DNA of 64,000 nucleotides from NCBI GenBank assembly GCA_022225965.2, contig JAKJXP020000082.1, forward strand, positions 1-64,000, given 5' to 3'. The position numbers and the translations under genes are program-made. The stretch is from Diatrype stigma. Taxonomy: Eukaryota; Ascomycota; Sordariomycetes; Xylariales; Diatrypaceae. The notes under the pieces are model-generated. The model searched no databases. It was not told where the DNA came from and saw only the letters and a list, made by a program, of their open reading frames with translations. Shown here piece after piece: positions 24,601-36,500 of the stretch. The number at the start of each line of letters is the position of its first letter. Position 1 is the first letter of the stretch.

Positions 24601-25700
24601 TATGATACCAGGATACATAGGCAAAAAGACCCAAGCCACAATACCAGATATCAGGTCTCAGCAACCCAAGCTTTCTCGATCAAAAGCGGCCCTTGTCTAA
24701 CTAAATAGCTACCTGTGTAATTCCCAGTCGCCTGAGCGAAGTAAAAATTGGTTTCGGCATCTCTAGTAGGCAGTAAGCACGTTGGTTACCACCCTAGGTA
24801 CTACGTATGATGAATCTATACGTGGTTAGAGAGCCAAGAGCCAGCCCTAAAGACTGTTCAAGGTCAAGGTCGTCAGGCCGTTCAGCTGCTTGCCGATCAG
24901 TGCTGATCAACGGTGACAATCAGTTCTCGGCCCTGTGTGCAGATCATGAACCCCACGTTCCAGTACCGGGACGCACTGTAAGTAACTACCCAGATCAGAA
25001 GAACTCCATATCGGTTCTGCCCGGGGGCTAGTCTACATAGGTATGCCGAGAACAGGGGGGCTCAAGGGCCTTCTTGAAACGGTGGTGGTAACTTTTCTAC
25101 CCAGTGGAAAGGTAAGGGTCTAGATATCTAACATCACCATTATTTGGGTGGCCCATTGGAAAGCGAGATTCGCAAATGTACCCCTTCCAGCTCTTCGAAC
25201 GTGGTTTTAGACCACCCCTGATTGGTGGAGCTGAGACCCTTGTGTAGCCCACCACTGAGATCTGCATCTATGCATCTTGTATCTGGACAAATCTCTGGAC
25301 AACATAAGGTAGAGTCCTCGTTGATAGAATATATATCAATATATCTTTTACCCAGATAAGATAGTCACTGTGATGATATCTAATTGTTTACTTCCTGAAT
25401 ATAAGTTACCAATGCTTCTAGTTGAGGCATCACAGAATGCCCGTTTCTCTTTGACGCGTCTTTTGCATGAGACCAAGGGAACCCACCGCCCCAGACCATC
25501 TAACATCTAATGGTGATGGTTGTGTCTTCATATTGTCAAGACATCTTTGCACTCCCAACTTTCAAGCAAAGTTTCTCGTACTGTAGGGAAAACCGTCGAT
25601 CTGGATACCGTCCTATGTAGTCCACACAAACCCAGACTCTGTATCAACGAACCTCCTAGCAACAAAGGGAATAAATATAACGTTACCGATAACAGTTATA
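21679..25700. other. gene-poor intergenic, 4 kb
   Basis: Only short chance ORFs. A small (GGGCGGC)n tract lies near 22917-22940. The sequence drifts AT-rich towards the island that begins near 25.7 kb. No RNA gene, transposon end or promoter could be supported. Confidence 0.4.
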
Positions 25701-27326
25701 TATAAGTAATGCTATATACTGATTAGTTTTTTTTTTCTTATATACTGATTACTTTCTTAGCCACCTATTAGCGGCCCGCCTATAAGCTTTCGGCCCGATT
25801 TATAATAATTATATTATAACGTTTAATATTAATTACAAATAAACGCCAAAAGTAACGACGCGTTAAATAAAACGTTAAATATATATAATAAATAACGTAA
25901 CTTATTTATTTAATGTTATGTAATATAATAGTTCTTAGAATTATTTAGTATTACGTATTTTTACTTAATACTATTAAGAATTATATAAACGTTTTTAAAG
26001 TTTTTAATATTTCATAACAATTTATGCTTTTATTACTTTATAACTTTACCCTTATATTGGTAATAAATAATACTAAGCACTATATAACGGTGCTATGCCC
26101 TTATATATAGTCGACGTTATCGACGCCGCCGGCACTCCTAGCTAGAAGCAGGAAGTCCGGAACGTTTATAACACTTAATATTATTCGAATTATTCCTAAA
26201 AGCCTAGGTTTATAATGTTTTATATATAAATTTGCTATATAATTTCTACGTTTAATATTATTAATTATAACGTATTATACTTTTTATTATTAACTTAAAA
26301 CGTTCTTTTTAAAGTAACGCTTTTAAAGTATTAAAATTTAGGCTTTATTTAATTGCTTTAATTTATTCGATAAATATAATATATAATTAAGATTTTAAAA
26401 ACAATAAAGCATTATGTAAAAATGTAAATAATTAAAAGCTAATAACGTTATAACTAAGTATAAACGAAGTTATTTTAAGAAAGAAATATATAAGATTACT
26501 TTTAATTATAGTTTTTAAAAATATATAAAGTTCTTTTTATAAGTCCTAGTTTTTAATGCGGCGCTTAGTTATCGATTACGTACCGTTTACGTAATAAGCT
26601 TCTTAAACGAAAGCCATATTTTCATATTGTTTTTTTCTTTTCCGATTATTAGTTCTTAATAATTTGCTTGGCCGTTTTAAATATTTGCATTTAATTTAAG
26701 TTTATAAACCGGTAATCTTTAAGATTTAACGGCATTCAGTTATCGCTTTAATAACGTATATACGTTATTTCGATAATAAATTATTTTTAAAATTACCGGA
26801 TATTCGTATTTTAATAAGTATTTAATTACCGGTTATTCGGTAATTCATTTTTAATAAGTTTATAATTTTCTTTTATTTATGCGTTTTTTTCTTTTTTTTA
26901 TTAAGTTTTAATATAATAATAATCGCAACATCGTCGTCGCTTTTTCGCTATTTAATTTTTTATTTCGTTTATTATTGCGCTTTTATTTTCGTTATCGTTT
27001 TTTTTTTTCGTTTTTTATTATTCGTTTCTTTTTATTTTATTGCCATTTCGTCGCTTTTTTATTCGCCGCCGAAATGTCGTTTCGCGAAAAAATTCTAAAC
27101 TTATGGCTATTCGATAATTTCTTCGATAAAAAAAGCAATTACGCGTTCGTTAATAACGGCAATACATAATTCGATCGGCGTAAATTCGATAAACCATGTC
27201 GTTATTACGTAAGGTTTTTTTATTTAAATGTTCGAATTCGTTATATAACGTCGCTAATCGTCGGCGACGGTTCGACTTACATTTATTACCGGCAAAATTA
27301 TAAAAAATACTTAACGATAAATATTA

Positions 27327-27330
<4 letters not shown>

Positions 27331-27384
<54 letters not shown>
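27331..27384 (+). repeat. (ATT)n microsatellite
   Basis: A run of 18 ATT triplets; a second, shorter (ATT)n run lies at about 27428-27453. Confidence 0.95.
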
Positions 27385-27425
27385 TATATGTTAATTATTT
27401 AATTATATATATAAAATATATAATA

Positions 27426-27457
<32 letters not shown>

Positions 27458-27774
27458 TTATATCGATTGCTTATTTATATATATACAAGCATATAGTATA
27501 TGATATATTTACGATTTATATTCCGCGTAATAAACCGGTTAAACGAATAAAATCTACGTATTATTTATTCGTTACGTCTTAATAGCAGCTATAGCGCTTT
27601 AGAAATGCACGGGCCGCTATGCGCATATTAAGTTATTTTCTTATTTAAAATAGCCGACTTTATTTAATTCCCATAAAAAAAAAAGCGACACAATAATTCT
27701 TCGTTTCATTACGGTATAAGTAAGCTTATAAATCTACGTTAATACTTAGGCAATACATCGCTAATAATTAGCTA

Positions 27775-27959
27775 GGCTTACGTATTATCGTAATCCGAAA
27801 TCTCGCAATGCGAGAAATCCCGGAAAGAAATACGTTACTAAAACGCAGCGGCTTAGCTAAGCTTGCGTATCATCATAGCCTCGAATTTCGCAATGCGAGG
27901 AATCCCGAAAGAAATGCGTTAATGAAACGCGTTAATGAAACGCACCGGCTTGGCTAGGC
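27775..27959 (+). repeat. imperfect tandem duplication with TCGCAATGCGA core
   Basis: Two units of about 86 and 99 bp share the order GCTT.CGTAT, TCGCAATGCGA (an 11-bp inverted-repeat core), AATCCCG.AAGAAAT.CGTTA, and a GGCTT.GCTA end. The second unit carries an internal duplication of the word GTTAATGAAACGC. The units differ mainly by transitions. They lie inside the AT-rich island. Confidence 0.7.
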
Positions 27960-28592
27960 TAGGGCCATCGTAACCTAAAGCGCAGCAGAATCGCGACAAA
28001 AACGCATTAAAAAACGCATAATCGAAAAAATAATAATAAAAAACGAATAAAAACTATAGCTATTTCGAATTATTTAATAAATTCCGTAAAGATTTTAATA
28101 AATAAACGAAAGCAATTAACGAGTTAAAAGTTATTATATTGCGTTATTATTATTATAAAAGAAAGAGTTTAAAAGGTGGATCCTTTTAAATTTATAAACT
28201 ATTTATATGATCACTGTGGCCGACCGTACCCGAAGCCATTGAAATTCCGCGTCGATATCTCGCGCTGTGATAGTAAATTCTTTTCTGCAGCCATCGGCAT
28301 CATGTGCGCCCTTAACCAACAGACTGCTTTCCCATTGAGGTTTTCGTGAAGTCAGAATTCCGCGGAAGGATAATGAAAGGTGTGATGCCCAATACCCAAA
28401 TGCGTGTTCCTGCCTATCTACGTGAGCGAAGGAAATCTTGCAAGATTTCCGTTTCCATTTTGTCAAAGATAGATGGAATCTAGGCACCTTCACGCGTAAA
28501 GCCACCGGTTCCTGTCCCTCGTTATTGAATATAAACACCGTACAGCCGGTCCAGTTGGGACTGGCGTAGAATGCACCGCCAATTACCCGGTA

Positions 28593-28641
28593 AGATCAAT
28601 CACCCCTTCATGGGCCGACCCCCCGGCAAGCCACGATTTCC
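28593..28641 (+). repeat. left terminal inverted repeat
   Basis: Matches the reverse complement of 29384-29432 with two transition differences; weaker similarity continues inward for about 20 more bases. Confidence 0.9.
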
Positions 28642-29383
28642 CATATAAAATCACTAAAATCGTATATGTATAATTAATTAACGGATTATATTATTAAAAA
28701 ACTAAATACGCTATTATACTTTTTATATAACGTTATAAGCGTAAATAAATATTTTATATTATAATATTTACTTTAAAAGGGTTAAATTAACGGTTAAAAG
28801 TAAGTATTATAAGCTTAACATTTTTATATATAAAATACGTATAAAAATGTTAACGTATTAACATTAACGTACCTTTTTAAATATATTATATATTTAAGAT
28901 ATTTTTTAATTTATATAACTATTATAAAATAAGTATTAAAATAAACATATTATATCATAAGATATATATTACGTAATTAAGTTATAAGGTAATATCTTAC
29001 TTTTTATAAATTATTCTTATAATATTTCATAATTATTTTAAGATTTATTAAATATAAATTTATTAAAAAGACCTTTTAAAGGTTTTTAAGCTGATTTATA
29101 TAATAATATTTATTTTTTATATAATAAAAAAGAATTATTCTTATAAGACATATATTACGTAAGTAATTTCATAAATATAATATGTTATATTTAAAGTGTA
29201 AAATTTTATATTTCTTAAATTAATATAATATATATCTTATACGGCTTAATTAAATATTATTTTTTATTATTTTTAATATTAGTTTATATTTCTTATTATA
29301 AATCTTAAATTTATTTAATTATATCTTTTACATGAAGCTTATAATGCTATAATAAATATCTAGTGTTTTCGGCGATTTGTGTA

Positions 29384-29432
29384 GGAAATCGTGGCTTGCC
29401 GGGGGGTCGGCCCGTGAAGGGGTGACTGATCT
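29384..29432 (-). repeat. right terminal inverted repeat
   Basis: Reverse complement of the left repeat. This copy keeps CACGGGCC where the left has CATGGGCC, the direction expected if the left copy was mutated. Confidence 0.9.
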
Positions 29433-30709
29433 TAATGCCGAACGGGTGGTGATATACTATCAAGCGTATATCCATTATTGTACAGCCGTTTCAGGTCGAA
29501 AAACCCGACAGGCATTGCTATTGTAAAACCCTCCCACCCGTGAGCAGTTGCTTGGATGTATACTTGCTTCTGTCGTTTCTTGAGTCGCATCAGCTTGGTT
29601 GAGATGTCCAGAATGAATGGCGTGCTTTCTGTCATACGATAGAAGATATCACGGGTCCTGTTATGATATAGAAATATTGCAACACATTCTACACGCCTGT
29701 GTTTGCCCGGTGTTTGCCCGAGGATGGCTAGGAACCATGGGCTCCGGAGACCGATGGGAAATAACGACAGCTCAATATGAAGCCCATGGTTTGTCATGGT
29801 CGAGTGTGACTTTGACAACATCCAGTTTTTATACTTCATCTTCTGGTCGAAACGTCGAAATAGTGATGGAGAAGATGCGAATATCTGCTCTTTATTGTGG
29901 CTCTCGATAGCCATGACTTCATCTAAAGACATGCCATACCCCCATGCGAGGAGGCTGAGGTCATTCACAGTCTTCAAAATCTCCTCCTGGAGTCGCATAA
30001 ATGACTTGCTACCTTCGCCATACAGCAGGGGCATGTTGATTCCCATGAGTCCCAGTAATGAGTAGGCCCGGTCTTCTTCTCGTGTGGTCTTTCGTTCCGA
30101 CGCCCACGAAAGCCTTGTTCCCACCGCGATTTCCTTATACATATGAAGGATGCCTATAGAACTGTCGTCTATTTTTGTGATTTGATGGAGAAGAGTTCTC
30201 TCCCTCATCCTATTCTCGTAAACGAAGTCGTAGCAGTGCACTTTCTGGATCGCCAACAGGGATGTCCAATCGTTCGAAAAGAAGACTAATACACGAGGCG
30301 CTATTAGTTCTTGAAGCGTCCAGCCGCGCGTGAACCAGCGGCTTTTCCGGAAAGCTGAATTTCCCGCGTACGGGTTATCTTCCTCAGGTACGTCGATGAG
30401 GTACACATAACAAACATCGGCGTTCTCGTACCATTTGAACATGGAGTTTATCGCCTCCGACAGTTCGGCGCTGCTGCTCTTGTCGATGCAACAGGTATCG
30501 ATCCAAACGTAGTCGTGGCCATCACGGGTGGCTTGCTGACAACAACGTTCGATCTTAGCATATGCAGGCCTCTGCTTGTGGTCGGGGCTTAAGAGATCCT
30601 GTAAGGACACCTCGTTGTCCCCCCAAGTGTGTGATAGAATGGCATAATTGGGCACAGGTTTTCCGGAAAAATCCTTGAGCTTTCGTGTGTGAACGTTGAG
30701 AAGCCGCAT

Positions 30710-31396
30710 GGTTAGTCCCGGCGTTCATTCACTGCACCAGTGCAACATATGATACATGGACATGAAAGAAACAGGAGTATATATGATAAGGGGTTGCGAC
30801 CGCCGTGGAGTTTTCGCTATTCAACGACATCTACGTTACTTCGTAGATGATCCGAGAAGAGAGACAACAAGAGAGAAAATAAGAGGCTGGGCCTTTGAAG
30901 AGATCGGGGGACATATGCATCCCGACGTTGCAGACGTGAGAACTCAGGCATCCCGATCGGGTCAGGGCTCATACTGTTGCTGCATCATTAAATAATCATA
31001 GCCTATCAAGCAAAGCCACTTGTCCACCCTTTCAGAATGTCATGCATATTTCATTTCTACAGCCTGCAGCAAGCTGTAGGTTTTGCTTCGTAGTTATCTT
31101 TCCAACTGTCTTACCATTCGTCTCATTCTTCCACTGCCCCATCATCTCACACGACCCCAATCCACCTTGCCGTAGAGGTTGCGTAATCTTCAGCCTGGTG
31201 AGCCTACGCCGGACTTCGGGATGATACTTGAATCATCCACGCCAAGGTGCATTGTTTATGATGCGCATTTACGATGATACAGATCCCCGTAGGGCTTGTT
31301 GTACCTATACATACTTATATAGTACAGGTAGTTGTCGTTGTTAGCGATTCTTTACCACATTGTTATCACGGCAAAGAACCCCCCTAGCTTGCAATC
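30710..31396. other. intergenic, HET promoter and F-box 3' flank
   Basis: No gene seen. It holds the upstream region of the HET gene (minus strand) and the downstream flank of the F-box gene that ends at 31397. Confidence 0.4.
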
Positions 31397-33594
31397 TCAC
31401 CCCTCGACCGTCCTGGCCATTTCCTCCCTAACCAGCAATGCTATATCCGCAGCCGCATCGCCCCCCTCGTCCACAGTCCCCTCCCCAGCGCCTTCAAGCA
31501 CGAAGCAACGCTCGGCAAACACCCCCCGCGCATTGAGCGCCCGCCACACCGCACTCGTCCGCCTCACCATGAAGGGTCGCCAGCCGCCCACCACAAGCGT
31601 GATGCGCCGCCAGGGGACTACCATGGTCTTCTCTCCTATCTCCTGTCTTCTTTCCTTCTTGCCCCGAACCAGAGCCTCGAACATGCAGATCGCAGCATCG
31701 TAGTCGGCGTCAAAATGATGATGTGACCCCTTTTCTTCCTCCCCTCCCCCTCCCGCGCCCAGCAGCGCCAGAGCCGCCCAAGGCTTCACGGCGGTCTGCA
31801 CGTGCAGCGTCAGCGCCTCGAGGCGCGGGAACGCGCATAGCGCGCGCAGGAATCGCGCCGGGTCGTCGCAGTCGGCCGCGTCGAGGTCGAGCTCCAGCGC
31901 CCGGAGGTGCGCCAGATGGCGCGCGAGCCCCGCCACGTCCGCCGCCCGCAGCGTCGGGCACCGCCGGTCCTCGTCGACGAGGCCGACGTGGTCGCGGAGG
32001 CGGAGGACGCGGAGCGTGGGCGCGTGGCGGAGCAGGACGTGGTCATTATCAGAGTTACCGCCGTCTAATTCTCTTCTTCTCTTGCGCTTTCCGCCTTCGC
32101 CTTCGGGGGACGGCGGAACGTTGCTAGCGCTTTTCCTTTTCCGGGTCTTTTTCTCGTCTTCGTCTTCGTCTTCGTAGTCTTGGTCGTGGTCGTGGTCGTC
32201 ATTATCATGAATACCACCACCACCATCATCATCACAGACGGTCGGCGGCGACGGGAATAACAGCCGCGTGTGGCAGGTCAGCTCGAGCGAGCGCAGCGCG
32301 CGGATCTCGTGGATTAGGCTGGCGAGAAATTGCGTCGTGACCACGGCGGCGTCCCGGCTCTGGCTCCGGCCCGTGTCCGAGGCGTAATAGGAGGAGGGCG
32401 AGCGGTCGTCGCAGCGCAGGGCCTGCAGGCCGCGGAGCGCGCGGGGCGGCACGGCCGTCAGGAACGGGAGGGCGGGCACGTCGATGAGCTGCAGCGCGCG
32501 GAGGCGCGAGAAGTCCCAGTGCGCAGCGGAGTCGGTGGCGTCGTGGTCCCAGTCGTACGACTGCAGCGTGAGCTCCTCAAGGGCCGGCAGTCTTAGCATC
32601 CTTTCCCCATTGTCGTCACCGTCGCCGGTCGCCGTCAGGGCAAAGCTGGAGGGTGGAAAGGAGAAGTGGGTCCCCTGGCCGCTGTCTCGGTAGTCGAGAG
32701 TTTGGAGGCGGCGGGCCTGGAGGAGCAGGCGCTGCAGGGGCTCGAGCCGGGTGGTGAGCGGCGGGTTCGGCGCCGTGAGCCGCAGTGAGGCGAGGTTCTC
32801 CGCCGGGATGCCCCGGGTATAGATGTACTCCAGGAGGTCGCTGTAGCTGGGGAGGGGCAGGTTCTCGATGTGCAGCTTCGTCTTGTCGACCTCCAGATGC
32901 CGCCGGCTGAGCACGTCCGAAGGCGTCCAGGGGGTGCCCGTGTAGACGTCATAGCCTGCGTAGGACCATCTATTGTCAGGTAGCTGATGTTAGAACTTTC
33001 GGCGAGGGTTGCCTCGTGAGAGGGAAGCTGTCGTACTTGAATGATGATAAGTGTGCTACCCCGTCCAGTATGCGTTTCACGTGCTGGACGCTGAGGTTGC
33101 TTCTGGCCTCAACGTGCCTCGTGTAAGCGTATATCCTCTCTAGGGCACGAGGAAAGTAGACCTCTGCCCGGGGGTCGACGATACGCTCGTTTAACCGCAG
33201 TGTGCTGTATCTTATTGGCGTAACGATGTCGTTGAATCTCCTCGATACTCGACGTATAGTGCTAAGTGACAAACTGTCGATATCCCGAACCTGGCAGTAG
33301 GAGAACAATAAGTGGCAGTCCACACGCGTAGAGGCTCTTCAAAAGGACTTGAGGTACCTGCTCAAAGATGAGAGCGAGTAGCTCTGAACTCAAGTCATCA
33401 AGAGACCATCTCCTAGTAGAGAGGCGGAAGGTCGGAGGGCTTTCCATCGGCCCATCAACATGTCCATTACCAATAGGTTTATGGAATATGGACGGGGTAG
33501 CAGGTAAGCAGAGAACTTGGACTTGGGCCATCATAGGTAATATGTCGGGTCTGAGGAGAAGGTGTAGTAAGTTGGTCTTGGATCTATGAAACAT
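31397..33594 (-). CDS. F-box protein with LRR-like C-terminal region
   Basis: Minus-strand exons 33594-33358, 33290-33037 and 32969-31397 give up to 687 aa. The first intron splits the F-box (LSSELLALIFEQ / VRDIDSLSLSTIRRVSRRF), the Skp1-binding motif of SCF ubiquitin ligases. The second join gives a SFK/WSYAGYDVYTG sequence. The remainder has leucine-rich spaced segments (LRALQLIDVP, LEALTLHV), as in fungal F-box/LRR-like proteins, interrupted by an acidic Asp/Glu/His run and a Lys/Arg-rich, NLS-like stretch near the middle. The start is uncertain: in-frame ATGs lie at 33594, 33534, 33531 and 33447. The substrate is unknown. Confidence 0.8.
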
Positions 33595-36500
33595 ATAATG
33601 GAGTAGGAGGTAGGCCGGTTAAACCAGCTCGGCTGGTGCAACGACGTAACCCGAACCCCGGGACACAAAAGCTATAATGGCATATAGATTTGCCGTGATG
33701 GCCAATAGGTAGTAGTCATAGTACGGTGTAGAACTCTTGAGGGCTAGGAGCTGCATCCGTACCATGCCTAAGCCTCCGCCGAATCTAGGCGGTGCTTGAC
33801 AGGTCGGACTATACCATTTACGGTGAATGTAACGAAGAATATGGGCCAATGGAGAAATCGGACTTAATCCCACTTGTTCATGGGAAACGGTAGGCTAGGG
33901 AAATATGCATATCATAGAAGATTCCGTATTGTGTGACGACTAGCACTGAGTAACAGAGCACTAGGCATGCGAGATATTACCTGCCTGGATCAGGTCCTCC
34001 ATATTTGTAAGTGGTTGAGTAATCAGCCGCAAATGAGAAATGATATATATTTTTTCAGTGCTAACAGCGGCCCAGTGAAACCGCTCGGGCTGCTAACGCA
34101 AGGAGTAGGACCAGTTCGGTAACTATAAGCACCATCGCACCTAGTGGAGCTATCTTTGAAGGGACATAAGAACACTGGATGTGTATCTGAAGGGTTGGGT
34201 TGAACCATGAACGATTGCCAAACCTTGAGAGGTACATAGGTGGAAACGATGGTTGAGGACACATGCTCTGGACACATGCTCAGAGCATGTACTTATTTTC
34301 CAGGTCACTAATGGTTTTGTTGCGTTCATTTCTGAAGCCATAGGTTGGAACGGCGATGAGCGTAAGACAACAACTGCAACTTGGTATGTCAGCTGCCCTG
34401 GTTAATCGTCAGGGCACGGGCGGCACACGCAGAATATTCGAAGCGGTGACTGTATAATGACCGAGCGATCTAGGAGGTTGATAGAGTGGAGGGTTTGTTC
34501 ATGGCTGATAGACGAATGCGAATGCTGTGTCAACGAACGAACGGTTGAGAAACGTGGGATCGCAGTTCGCAAGAATTGCCCGGAAGGGAAAAGGATGTAG
34601 ACTCGATGCAGGTGATAGGCGAGAGTGGGGTTGTTAGTCTTACCAAGGTAGGTAAGTCTAGTAGGGGCTGTAGGGAGTAGTAGGGAGTCCACCCAGATAG
34701 AATCCGGGAGTCGATTCCAGCCGCTCTGCCAGGCGGGCAGCCTGCCCGCCTGCACATCCGCTTATCCTGATGACGCCGCCTGCTGACCAGACGAGAGGCT
34801 ACCTAACGAGACTATTCCATAACCCTATAGTTAAATACATAGTTAAACAGGACTATGTACCTATGTACATACGTGATGCCATATTATAATTTTGCGGGGT
34901 CACTCCACATGCCACGCATAGGTAGCGTTGTAAAATTCCCTATTCCCTAACAGCTAAAGCACAACCTGAACCTCCAGGATATCCATCCAAGCCACGAGCT
35001 GCCACGGGCCGCTCGTTCACTACTGCTCGGGCTCGGGATACCCGATTCGCAGTCTGGAACCTTTGTGTAGGAAGTACCGAGATACCACTTAGTAGAATTG
35101 ACGGACGATGGTCCTATCATCCATCATTCATCATGTCCCAGCATTATCGGTATATACTACCTAGGCTGCTAGGTACTAGCTGCAGTCATCTGGCGCCTCA
35201 CCACTAAGAACCCTAGTTGGAGTTGCGTCACATCACCGCAAGAATACCTAGTTCCGTAGGTATAGTCCTCATTGCATACTAGCCGGGCTGACAGGCTGAG
35301 TGCCATTCTGGCGATTGCAAAATAACCTCTATGTGGAAGGCGTAGCAGGAACTCCCGTACAGAGGTCTGTAATGTGTAACTACCTACCTACCCCCTTAGT
35401 AGTAATTATAGAATCCCGCGGCCGAATATACAACGCGACATACGTGTATGTAGGTATGTAACTATGGGTATCGCAACTCCGACCAATGATAGCATAGTTA
35501 TCTCCCGATTAGGCAATCGAAGATATTCGCTACTTCATGTCGTACAATATGTCGTACAATACTACCTACACGTAACCTCCAAGTTTTTCCACACCGAACA
35601 TTGGACGAAACGACCAGATGGAGGGGGTGGTAGCTTAAAAAGATCAGATGATAGGTGGTATAGATCCCGTCCCGTCTTCATTTGAAAAGCAAAAATTAAG
35701 GCTGGATCTACGATTAGGCACCCAAGCTAGTTTTAATATATAGGCAATATAGGCAAGATAGGTACCTAGTATATAGTAATGAGATTATACAGGATCGCCA
35801 ACTAAGAACGTCCTTTTTCAGGTTTGGGGCATACGAGCTTCGGCGTCCATGAAACGTTGAGTTGATAGGTGCCGAAGTGGCCAATCAGATGAACCCCTGG
35901 ATAACCAACTATGAGGCAGGGGGTTACTTCTGCGGACACAATACATAGCAAAAGGCACGTGCAGAACCAGATAGACACCCTTACACCCGAGCTTGAGGTC
36001 CGGAAGGTCAACTTTGTATGGCAATAAGGGGAGGGCGGTAAGCATCAACCTCGCTTAACATCACAATATGCAAGTCCCCGTCTCGTACATTACTACTATA
36101 TGACCGTCGAAGCTATTTCGCTCGTAGATCCTCAACGCTTAACCACGGCATCTTTCTTTGCAAGGCACGACATGACGTGTCATACGTGATAGATTAGATC
36201 AGGTCAAGCAAGATGAGGGACGGGGCGAGGAATTATCGTATCGTGCACCAATCGCAACAAGGAAACCGGCAAAGTTAACGTAACTGCCGATGGCACGACG
36301 TTGGTAACCAGCACATACCTACTAATACACATGTTACATTCTCCCGGGAACAGGGTCCAATGTAAGTTACCAAAGCTAAAAACCCAGCGACCAGGAACCA
36401 CCCACGACGAAGAGAGGGTCTTTTTCAGTTGCGCATCACAATTTCAGCCGCACGACAACTACGTACCCAGGCAGGTAAGCTAGGTATAATTATTATATGT

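Larger units (their letters stand above)
25701..28202. mobile_element. AT-rich RIP-like island, degraded repeat DNA
   Basis: About 2.5 kb of strongly AT-rich DNA with dense TAA/TTA/TAT words, no ORF above 64 codons and abrupt borders with normal-GC flanks. Less-degraded pockets (26110-26160 and 27060-27180) still look like former coding sequence. This is the pattern left by repeat-induced point mutation on a transposon, but no domain or terminal repeat lets me name the element. It abuts the 3' end of the broken HET gene. Confidence 0.6.
28593..29432. mobile_element. 840-bp TA-inserting TIR element (Tc1/mariner-type, non-autonomous)
   Basis: Inverted terminal repeats of at least 49 bp begin AGATCA.TCACCCC and bracket an AT-rich interior without ORFs. 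The element is flanked on both sides by TA (28591-28592 and 29433-29434), the target duplication of Tc1/mariner/Fot1-pogo transposons. The two repeat copies differ at two positions in the first 49, both C/T or G/A transitions. No transposase remnant is legible, so it is either a MITE or a RIP-erased short copy. It sits inside the HET gene. Confidence 0.85.
28203..30709 (-). pseudogene. HET-domain protein gene split by a transposon
   Basis: On the minus strand the gene starts at 30709 and reads 425 codons to 29435, where the frame meets TAA made by the inserted element. The host frame resumes at 28590 and ends at 28203. Leaving out 28593-29432 and one TA copy gives a continuous frame of about 554 codons. 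The N-terminal HET domain (PF06985) is clear: YAILSHTWGD, then ATRDGHDYVWIDTCCIDK, and RGWTLQELIAPR. HET proteins trigger cell death after non-self fusion (vegetative incompatibility) in filamentous fungi. The rest has no recognised repeats. The host DNA on both sides keeps normal base composition and an open frame, so the disruption seems recent or RIP-spared. The 3' end touches the AT-rich island, so the natural stop may also be lost. Confidence 0.85.
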
